Of a DNA stretch of 64,000 nt, positions 18,100 to 25,256 are shown one piece after another. Each line of letters begins with the position of its first letter. Position 1 is the first letter of the stretch. The notes under the pieces are model-generated. The model did no database searches and had not been told where the DNA came from. It saw only the letters and a list, made by a program, of their open reading frames with translations. The DNA is taken from contig NZ_CP116968.1 in assembly GCF_032051675.1 (NCBI RefSeq), positions 4,643,001 through 4,707,000 on the forward strand, read 5' to 3'. Position numbers and translations under genes: made by a program. This stretch comes from Candidatus Nitrospira neomarina (GTDB taxonomy: Bacteria > Nitrospirota > Nitrospiria > Nitrospirales > UBA8639).

Positions 18100-19542
18100 A
18101 TGGGAACTTTCCTTAAATTTGTTGGTATGACGAAACAGACGGTTCATTCCCATGGCGGGATCACGATAGTTTTGCGGAGTGTATGGCAGATCCTTGTTTC
18201 CGAAGGATTCCGCGGTCTGAAGCGACGACTTATACCTGTAATGGGAAGTTGGATTGCATCCTTCGATTTACATCGCGTGGGGCAAGGAGTCAGATCGAAA
18301 GGGGCAATGGTTGGGGAAAGGACGTCGCCTTGGCATGCGGCCACTGGTGTCAGGCCTTCAATAGAGGCAATCGAGCGGGGAAATGGCCTTGGATCCATTA
18401 AAACCGTGGTCTCGCCCGGCGTTTTATTAATCGGGCATCCCTATGGGGTACTTGGTATAGGTGAGAATATACGGCTGTCTGCGGCGGCATGTTCGGCGGC
18501 ACAAGTCCCATTTGGGATTCGAAGTGTTTATGGGGAGCATGGGGTTCACGTTGCCGAGGTCCATAAGGATTTCCTTTTTATGGATAAAATTTCCAGAACT
18601 GGAGCTTATCGGACTAATGTATTTCATCTGAATGCAGATGAGATGGAGAATGCCCGAAGGCTCCTGGGCAAGAACCTTTTTGCGGATCGGTATAATATTG
18701 GATATTGGTCGTGGGAGTTAAGCCATTTTCCCGAGGCGTGGCATCCGTCGCTTCAATTGGTGGATGAAGTTTGGGCTCCTTCTCGATTTATTGAACAGGC
18801 CATTGCCGATAAAACCGCTTCCCCGGTCATCAGGATGCCCTTGGCCGTGGAATTTCCAGAGCCCAACGGTGTGCGCAGGGAGGCCTTCGGATTGCCAGAG
18901 GATCGATTTTTGTTTCTCTTTTTTTTCGATTTTACCTCCTATGTCCATCGAAAAAACCCGCAGGCGGTCATTCGGGCTTTTTTGCAGGCTTTTCCCGATC
19001 TGTCGGATACGCGAGTCGGATTGGTTATTAAGATGAATGGCATGGGCTTGCGTCCAAAGGAATACCAGGCGTTTCTTGAATCCATTGATTGTGAGGATCC
19101 TCGAATCATCTTGCTGGATAAGGTGTTGACTGACCGGGAAACCAAGTCCCTGGTCAAGCTGTGCGATTGTTTTTTGTCCCTGCACCGGTCAGAAGGCTTT
19201 GGCCGCGGGCTGGCGGAAGCCATGTATCTCGGGAAGCCGGTGATTGCGACCGGCTATTCGGGGAATCTTGATTTTACCAACGCCCACAATTCGTGCCTGG
19301 TTGATTACCGGCTTATTCCAGTCGGGGACCAGGAGTATCCGTTTGCCAAGGGGCAGAAATGGGCGGACCCTGACATTGAGCATGCGGTGTGGTTTATGAA
19401 GCGAGTCGTCAATGAGCCGCATTATGCGCAGACAATTGGTCAACATGCGGCGGACTTTATTAAAACCCACCATAGCTCACGGGCGGTGGGTACAAAATAT
19501 CGAGGGCGACTTATGGCTTTAAACCTGCTTGACGAACTATGA
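18100..19542 (+). CDS. glycosyltransferase, GT-B fold (second of tandem pair)
   Basis: 480 residues, a paralogue of the preceding gene over its whole length. The N-terminal 90 residues are longer and diverged; the central and C-terminal region, including LSLHRSEGFGRGLAEAMYLG, is identical at protein level. After the identical block the two tails differ again (AVGTKYRGRLMALNLLDEL here). Divergent N-terminal acceptor domains on a shared donor-binding domain suggest that both enzymes use the same activated sugar but add it to different acceptors; this is inference from the general GT-B layout, where the C-terminal domain binds the donor. Confidence 0.82.
   Translation: MGTFLKFVGMTKQTVHSHGGITIVLRSVWQILVSEGFRGLKRRLIPVMGSWIASFDLHRVGQGVRSKGAMVGERTSPWHAATGVRPSIEAIERGNGLGSIKTVVSPGVLLIGHPYGVLGIGENIRLSAAACSAAQVPFGIRSVYGEHGVHVAEVHKDFLFMDKISRTGAYRTNVFHLNADEMENARRLLGKNLFADRYNIGYWSWELSHFPEAWHPSLQLVDEVWAPSRFIEQAIADKTASPVIRMPLAVEFPEPNGVRREAFGLPEDRFLFLFFFDFTSYVHRKNPQAVIRAFLQAFPDLSDTRVGLVIKMNGMGLRPKEYQAFLESIDCEDPRIILLDKVLTDRETKSLVKLCDCFLSLHRSEGFGRGLAEAMYLGKPVIATGYSGNLDFTNAHNSCLVDYRLIPVGDQEYPFAKGQKWADPDIEHAVWFMKRVVNEPHYAQTIGQHAADFIKTHHSSRAVGTKYRGRLMALNLLDEL
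18744..19475 (+). repeat. direct repeat, copy B (about 732 bp, in glycosyltransferase gene)
   Basis: Partner of 17163-17894. The block ends inside the coding region at the shared Thr-His-His-Ser codons, so both reading frames stay intact. Confidence 0.9.
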
Positions 19543-19645
19543 AGGGAAAGACCCTTCCTCCTCATAGGGTGAATGGTGATAGGCAGTGTCTCATTGATGC
19601 CGTGAAATGACGGTGAATGATGTGTGACCCAGGGATAATAGAGTA

Positions 19646-20428
19646 ATGAAGCCTGATCTGAGAGAAGTGGAAATGGTCTTTGATTTATTTGTCCCTCCCG
19701 TCGGGGGGGGTGGAGGCTACCCCGTCCGGAAGTGCCGAAATGTTCGCGATGGCTATGCCAGAGGGTGGGGATTGCAATGCGGCCAATTGCGCGAGTCGGT
19801 TCGGAAGGATGCGTTATATCAAGAGGCATACAGACTGGCTTCCGGCCGGACTGTGGTCTCTGAAGATAACCGGATGAATATTTTCCTGATTCTGAAATAT
19901 TTTCTTCCCTATATTCCCTTTGGCCACATTGTCGAATTTGGATCGTATAAAGGGGGGAACGCGCTGTTTATGGCTTATGTGGTCGATCAACTGTATCCTG
20001 GCAGGAAAGTCTTTGCGCTGGATACTTTTGCAGGAATGCCGGCAACCGAATCGGCTATCGATGCCCACGGAGCAGGAGATTTCCAAGACGTCGATTTGCA
20101 GGAGTTGCGAGAATTTGCTGATCGGGAGGGTGTGAAAAATGTTGAGTTTATCAAAGGGTTGTTCCAGGAAACCGGCCCCTCTGCTGTCGACAAGATTGGA
20201 AGCATTGTCTTGGCCCATATCGACTGTGATATTTATTCGGCGGTGGCCTTTTCATATGACCTCGTGAAGCCCTTTATGGTTTCAGGTGGGTATGTGGTGT
20301 TTGATGATGCGGCCACCTCAAGCTGTTTAGGCGCGACCGAAGCGGTGGAAGAATTGGTGATTCGTCGGGACGGATTGCATAGTGAGCAAATTTTCCCGCA
20401 GTTTGTCTTTCGGTCTCATGGAGTGTGA
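19646..20428 (+). CDS. TylF/MycF-family sugar O-methyltransferase
   Basis: 260 residues. Features of the TylF (macrocin O-methyltransferase) family: IVEFGSYKGGNALFMAYV as SAM motif I (about 92-109), VFALDTFAGMP, then IVLAHIDCDIYSAV with the metal-binding Asp residues and GGYVVFDDA near the C-terminus. Family members are metal-dependent and methylate sugar hydroxyls in antibiotics and polysaccharides. The N-terminal 55 residues contain a Gly run and look non-conserved, so a later start is possible. Likely decorates the exported glycan. Confidence 0.82.
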   Translation: MKPDLREVEMVFDLFVPPVGGGGGYPVRKCRNVRDGYARGWGLQCGQLRESVRKDALYQEAYRLASGRTVVSEDNRMNIFLILKYFLPYIPFGHIVEFGSYKGGNALFMAYVVDQLYPGRKVFALDTFAGMPATESAIDAHGAGDFQDVDLQELREFADREGVKNVEFIKGLFQETGPSAVDKIGSIVLAHIDCDIYSAVAFSYDLVKPFMVSGGYVVFDDAATSSCLGATEAVEELVIRRDGLHSEQIFPQFVFRSHGV

Positions 20429-20456
20429 TGACCTATCCCTTCCATGATAAGTCAAC

Positions 20457-21200
20457 GTGATTATGAAAGAATGTAGCAAATCGATTGCTCGGCGATTATC
20501 CGAGCCAAACTTCATTAACCGGTTTTTCGTCGGGAAGGGTCTGGATATCGGTGGCCATCCCGATCCTTTGGGGTTATATCAGGAATTGTTTTGTCGGATG
20601 GAGGATGTGCGAACATGGGACCTGATTGATGGCAATGCGCAGTTTCTTGAGGGTGTGTCGGATGAGACATTCGACTTTGTGCATAGCAGTCATTGCCTGG
20701 AGCATCTGCATGATCCTGTCGTAGGACTCCGGAATTGGTTTAGGGTCTTGCGGCCAGGCGGCCATCTCGTCATTACCGTCCCGGATGAAGATTTATATGA
20801 ACAAGGCCAGTTTCCGAGCACATTTAATGCCGATCATAAATGGACGTTTACCATTTTCAAGATGCAGTCCTGGAGTCAACAGTCTCTGAATGTTCTGGAT
20901 TTGGTACGTGACCTTGGTTCTGCTGCCGAGCCGGTCAAAATTGAACAACTCATTTCGACGTATCGGTTTAATCTTCCCAGATACGACCAGACCTTGAGTT
21001 CGGTTGGGGAATGCGGGATCGAGATGGTCATTCGCAAGCGTCCCATCGCGGAAGTGGAAGCAGGGGGGCGTTGGAGTCGATCCTCAGATCAACCTCGAGA
21101 CGAAGTGCGGATTCATCTGAATCAGTACCGGGACGATCTTCGGACGCTTAAACATTTTAACCGGGAAAAACCACCGTTTCACAATGACCAGCCGCTTTGA
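20457..21200 (+). CDS. class I SAM-dependent methyltransferase
   Basis: 247 residues from GTG 20457; ATG 20463 is an equally good start. The core is Methyltransf_11-like: a shortened motif I region KGLDIGGHPDP (about 28-38), FDFVHSSHCLEHLHDPVVGL as motif II/III, and RVLRPGGHLVITVPDEDLYE after it. The C-terminus is charged and predicted soluble. It ends 15 bases before the kinase gene. A sugar or precursor methyltransferase role is inferred only from the surroundings. Confidence 0.75.
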   Translation: MIMKECSKSIARRLSEPNFINRFFVGKGLDIGGHPDPLGLYQELFCRMEDVRTWDLIDGNAQFLEGVSDETFDFVHSSHCLEHLHDPVVGLRNWFRVLRPGGHLVITVPDEDLYEQGQFPSTFNADHKWTFTIFKMQSWSQQSLNVLDLVRDLGSAAEPVKIEQLISTYRFNLPRYDQTLSSVGECGIEMVIRKRPIAEVEAGGRWSRSSDQPRDEVRIHLNQYRDDLRTLKHFNREKPPFHNDQPL

Positions 21201-21215
21201 TATTTGGAGGGTTCG

Positions 21216-22244
21216 ATGATCATCCGCGCGCGGGCGCCTCTTCGGCTTGGCCTGGCGGGCGGCGGCACAGATGTGTCGCCCTATTGTGATTTATATGGCG
21301 GCTGTGTGCTCAATGCCACGATTGATCGATACGCCTATGCGGTCCTGGAGGTGTTGACGAGCCATAAGGTGCAGTTTTGTTCTGCTGATCGCCAGCATTT
21401 TAGTGAGTATCAGTTGGGAGAATCCATTCCACGCAATGGATGTGTCGATCTACATCGAGCCGTCTATCTGTACATGGTCGAGCAGTTTAATGAAGGACGG
21501 CCGTTGCCTGTGAAAGTTACCACTTACTGCGATGCTCCTGTAGGTTCTGGGCTAGGATCCTCCTCGACTCTGGTCGTCGCGATGATTAAAGCCTTTGCGG
21601 AATTGCTGAACGTCCCGCTAGACGACTACGCGTTGGCTCATTTGGCGTTTAAGATTGAACGAGTCGATTGTGGTTTGCAAGGTGGGAGACAGGATCAATA
21701 CGCCGCGACATTTGGGGGGTTTAACTTTATTGAGTTTTATGCAGACAATCGGGTGATCGTTAATCCCTTGCGTATCAAAAACTGGATCATCTGCGAGCTG
21801 GAGGCTTCATTAGTGCTTTTTTTTACCGGGGTGTCCAGATCTTCCGCAAAGATCATCAGTGATCAGAGTACCAATGTTGAGTCTGGCACTGACTTGGCCC
21901 TTTCTGCCATGCATGCCATGAAGCGTGAGGCCTGTACGATGAAGGAAAGTCTGTTAAAGGGGGATTTCACTGGACTGGTTGAGTCCATGCGCGAGGGATG
22001 GGTTAGCAAGAAACGTTCAGCCAAGAGTGTGTCCAACGCGCATATCGATGAAATCTACGAAGCGGCAGTCAAAGCTGGAGCCTTGGCCGGAAAGGTGTCG
22101 GGGGCTGGCGGTGGAGGATTTATGATGTTTTTTGTCCCACCGGAAAAACGCATGGAAGTAATTTTTGCGTTAAAAAAATTCTCCGGCCAAGTCAGTAACT
22201 GTCATTTTACCAAATACGGGATGCAAGGTTGGAAGATAGAATAA
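21216..22244 (+). CDS. hddA: GHMP-family sugar kinase, D-glycero-D-manno-heptose 7-phosphate kinase-like (HddA)
   Basis: 342 residues; GGAGG at 21206-21210 fixes the ATG at 21216. Motifs: RAPLRLGLAGGGTDVSPYC at the N-terminus (HddA/GHMP motif 1), PVGSGLGSSSTLVVAMIKA as the ATP-binding GHMP motif 2, and KVSGAGGGGFMMFF as motif 3. The opening motif with GGGTD is characteristic of HddA-like kinases, which make heptose 1,7-bisphosphate on the GDP-heptose route. The next gene encodes a matching nucleotidyltransferase. GmhA and GmhB needed for the rest of the pathway are not in the window. An L-fucose kinase-like function is a less likely alternative. Confidence 0.83.
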   Translation: MIIRARAPLRLGLAGGGTDVSPYCDLYGGCVLNATIDRYAYAVLEVLTSHKVQFCSADRQHFSEYQLGESIPRNGCVDLHRAVYLYMVEQFNEGRPLPVKVTTYCDAPVGSGLGSSSTLVVAMIKAFAELLNVPLDDYALAHLAFKIERVDCGLQGGRQDQYAATFGGFNFIEFYADNRVIVNPLRIKNWIICELEASLVLFFTGVSRSSAKIISDQSTNVESGTDLALSAMHAMKREACTMKESLLKGDFTGLVESMREGWVSKKRSAKSVSNAHIDEIYEAAVKAGALAGKVSGAGGGGFMMFFVPPEKRMEVIFALKKFSGQVSNCHFTKYGMQGWKIE

Positions 22245-22482
22245 ATAGAATTGTGGGGAAGTCGTCAGACTGCGGTTGATCTTTTTAAATAGTTGTTTGA
22301 AAAAACCCAATGTGTTGGTGAAGTAAATTGAGGACCTGCTTAGTCCGGACAACGACGGACAGGGATTGTAAGTTTTTTGGCTGATGCGTAGTCAACTGAA
22401 TTCTGTGAGAAGCTGAGTCGCTGGTATTTTGGGGCCGGGTTATCCTCCTCGGGCATGTGTTTGATTATGGGCGAAGGCAGGA

Positions 22483-23208
22483 ATGATTCATGTGGTACAA
22501 GTAGGAATCAGAAAGGCCATTATTCTGGCTGGGGGACGTGGCGAAAGGCTTCAGCCTGTCGTTCCCGATCTTCCTAAGCCCATGGCGCCTGTGAGAGGCC
22601 GGCCATTTTTGGAGTATATTCTCGATAGACTGGTCGATGCTGGGCTGACCGAAGTTACTCTATCAGTTGGGTATAAGGCGGAGGTTATTGAAGAGCATTT
22701 TGGGCAGGCTTACCGCTCACTTCACATCAGATATTCAAGGGAAAGCTATCCATTAGGAACTGGAGGAGCGATGGCCTTAGCGCTAAAAGGCGATGAGTCC
22801 TCCCCGACTTTGGTCCTTAATGCCGACACGCTCGTTGACATTGATTATCCGGCCCTGATGGCCTGGTATGCACAGACCCCAACGCAGGTCGCGATCGTAC
22901 TTCGGCATGTCCCGGATGTGAGTCGGTATGGTGCCGTCGTGCTCCTGGGTGAACGGGTCGTAGAGTTTCAAGAAAAGGGTCAGGAAGGCCCAGGCCTAGT
23001 AAACACAGGTGTGTACGTTGTTGGACCTGAAATCTTTTCCCAATATGGAAGCGGAGATCACTTTTCCTTTGAGACGGATATCCTTCAGCCGTATTGTCGA
23101 GAGCTGCAGCCACGCGCGTTCGTCACCACAGGATATTTTATTGATATCGGCACGCCAAGCGATTATGAACGTGCTCAGAGAGAAGTGATTTTTAGTCGGG
23201 TCAACTGA
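22483..23208 (+). CDS. hddC: sugar-1-phosphate nucleotidyltransferase, HddC-like
   Basis: 241 residues. KAIILAGGRGERLQPVVPDL (about 11-30) is the NTP-transferase signature, with LPKPMAPVRGRPFLEYIL after it; VLNADTLVDIDY gives the metal-binding Asp and ENK-like FQEKGQEG follows. The GxGxRLxP and LPKPM motifs with short length fit D-glycero-alpha-D-manno-heptose 1-phosphate guanylyltransferases and related enzymes. Preceding hddA supports a GDP-heptose precursor role. A mannose-1-phosphate guanylyltransferase-like activity is possible. The 238-base gap upstream contains no evident gene. Confidence 0.8.
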   Translation: MIHVVQVGIRKAIILAGGRGERLQPVVPDLPKPMAPVRGRPFLEYILDRLVDAGLTEVTLSVGYKAEVIEEHFGQAYRSLHIRYSRESYPLGTGGAMALALKGDESSPTLVLNADTLVDIDYPALMAWYAQTPTQVAIVLRHVPDVSRYGAVVLLGERVVEFQEKGQEGPGLVNTGVYVVGPEIFSQYGSGDHFSFETDILQPYCRELQPRAFVTTGYFIDIGTPSDYERAQREVIFSRVN

Positions 23209-23448
23209 GCGGAACTGGCTCAGGGGGCCATCCCTTCTATCAGGTTCAAGAACGAGTGTTGAAAAAAATAACAGAACAGGATCCAAACAACCTTCCTGAT
23301 TTTGATTTACAATGTTCCTGATTTCGCCGCAGGGTTTGTTCCGGAGGAATAAGTGTCCGGTTACTGTTTGACGATAATTTATGTACCAATAAGGATCGAA
23401 CTCTGAAATGACCAGGGTGTTGGTAAAGGGCAGGGAGGGAATGGCAAA

Positions 23449-23685
23449 ATGAAACATTTAGGAATTTTTCTTGCAATTAGTATTACTCTAATCGTGTTCG
23501 GATTCGAAAACTCGGCACAGGCTTACCTTGATCCCGGTACCGGAAGTATGGTGTTGCAGCTCTTATTGGGTGGCATCGCCGGCGTCGTGGTGATTCTCAA
23601 ATTGTACTGGAGGCGATTTGTCGGACTATTTCGTGGAAATGCTCAAGAAGAATCCCAACATTCCTCTTCCGAAGATCAGAAGTAA
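23449..23685 (+). CDS. small membrane protein conserved in polysaccharide loci
   Basis: 78 residues. A signal-like segment (residues 1-25) is followed by AYLDPGTGSMVLQLLLGGIA and a second hydrophobic segment ending in KLYWRRF, then a polar Gln/Ser-rich tail. The YLDPGTGSM motif is familiar from short proteins in bacterial surface-glycan clusters, where they precede a methyltransferase and a sulfatase-fold protein, as here. Its stop overlaps the next start (TAATG), so the two are translationally coupled. Biochemical function unknown. Confidence 0.75.
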   Translation: MKHLGIFLAISITLIVFGFENSAQAYLDPGTGSMVLQLLLGGIAGVVVILKLYWRRFVGLFRGNAQEESQHSSSEDQK

Positions 23686-25085
23686 TGGGTGGTGTCCAAC
23701 CCCTGCCAGGATCCTTCCGTGATCCCAGTGGGAGCGTATATAAGTTTGAGGAACGCATCCTTAGGACGGTGAATGAATGTTTTTCTGGAGATTTCGATTT
23801 TGTCACTTCAACGGGATTATTCCAAACGCTTGCGACCGAAGGTCTGCTGCTTCCGTTTGAGGTCGTGTCATCAGACGTTCTGGGGCTCTCAGATCCAAAG
23901 CCTCGATATGTTTTGGAAACTCCGAGGCTCCCATTTATCTCTTATCCGTATGAATGGTCATTTCCGGCATTGAAGGCCGCCGCACTTCTGCATTTACGAA
24001 TCCATTTGCAATCATTGGAAGTCGGTGTCACACTTTCCGATGCCTCGGCCTACAATATTCAATTTCAGGGAAGTCAGCCCGTTTTTATTGATCATCTCTC
24101 CTTTAGGCGCTATCAATCTGGTGAAATGTGGGTTGGTCATCGCCAATTTTGTGAACAATTCCTGAACCCTCTGTTGCTTCGCGCATTTTTTGGCATATCT
24201 CACAACGCCTGGTATCGGGGAACCCAGGAAGGAATTGGAACTGGGGAGATCCGGAGATTACTGAAGTGGCGACATTACTTGAAGTGGAATGTCTTGACTC
24301 ATGTCGTTTTGCAAGATCTTTTCCAAACAACCTCGACGAAAAACACCAAAAGCCTTCAGGATGATTCGTTAGCCAGTGCCTCGTTCCCCCTTTCTTCTTT
24401 CAAAGGTATGCTGAAAAAATTGTCTGACTGGATTGGTCAGTTGAACCCTCTCAATAAGGGAGAAAGCACGTGGGGTGACTACGATAAAACCTGTACTTAT
24501 TCCTCAATGGAAACCAAATCCAAAAAGCAATTCATTCTTGAATTTGCCCAAACGGTCCAGCCCAGACTGTTATGGGATTTGGGATGCAATACCGGTGAAT
24601 ATTCAGAAACGGCGTTGAATGGCGGTGCCAGAAATGTCGTAGGGTTTGACTTTGATCAAGGAGCGTTGGATGGTAGCTACCATCGAGCAAGCGAGAGGGG
24701 TCTCTCCTTTCAGGCTCTGTTTATGGATGCGGCTAATCCCAGTCCGAATCAAGGATGGAACGGGCAAGAGCGAGAGAGTCTTCAGTCTCGTGCCTCAGCC
24801 GATGCCGTGTTGGCACTGGCTTTGGTCCACCACCTGGCAATTGCCAGAAATATTCCTCTGGTCCAGGTTGTCAATTGGCTGATCATGCTTGCGCCACAGG
24901 GGGTCATCGAATTTGTTCCGAAAAATGATCCTATGGTGCAGGAATTGTTAAGTCTACGCCAGGATATTTTCCCAGATTACACCGTTGAACATTTCATGGC
25001 GCTTATGGAAAAAAAGGCGGTGATCATTAAGAATGAAATCGTTTCAAAAAGCGGACGAGTATTGGTGTGGTTTAAACGAATGTAA
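23685..25085 (+). CDS. NoeA-like methyltransferase (nodulation host-specificity type)
   Basis: 466 residues. The N-terminal half (FISYPYEWSFPALKAAALLH, about 87-106; VTLSDASAYNIQFQGSQPVF, about 119-138) is the conserved non-catalytic part of this family. The C-terminal half is a class I methyltransferase: LLWDLGCNTGEYSETAL (about 291-307), VVGFDFDQGALD, and DAVLALALVHHLAI. Start overlaps the stop of the small membrane protein. The combination with the small protein and the following sulfatase-fold gene suggests a modification module acting on the glycan or its lipid carrier; acceptor unknown. Confidence 0.78.
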   Translation: MGGVQPLPGSFRDPSGSVYKFEERILRTVNECFSGDFDFVTSTGLFQTLATEGLLLPFEVVSSDVLGLSDPKPRYVLETPRLPFISYPYEWSFPALKAAALLHLRIHLQSLEVGVTLSDASAYNIQFQGSQPVFIDHLSFRRYQSGEMWVGHRQFCEQFLNPLLLRAFFGISHNAWYRGTQEGIGTGEIRRLLKWRHYLKWNVLTHVVLQDLFQTTSTKNTKSLQDDSLASASFPLSSFKGMLKKLSDWIGQLNPLNKGESTWGDYDKTCTYSSMETKSKKQFILEFAQTVQPRLLWDLGCNTGEYSETALNGGARNVVGFDFDQGALDGSYHRASERGLSFQALFMDAANPSPNQGWNGQERESLQSRASADAVLALALVHHLAIARNIPLVQVVNWLIMLAPQGVIEFVPKNDPMVQELLSLRQDIFPDYTVEHFMALMEKKAVIIKNEIVSKSGRVLVWFKRM

Positions 25086-25256
25086 TTCAGGACCTCGTAC
25101 TCTGGCTGAATGTACCTGAGCAATGGAACCATCATGAAAAATCTGAGATGTCGCTGCAAAACGCCTTGAATATTTCCGCACACTTTCCTCAAAGACACTT
25201 TTTATCCTTACCATAAACATCTGAATTCGCCCTAATCTCTGTCATCAGGGACCTAA

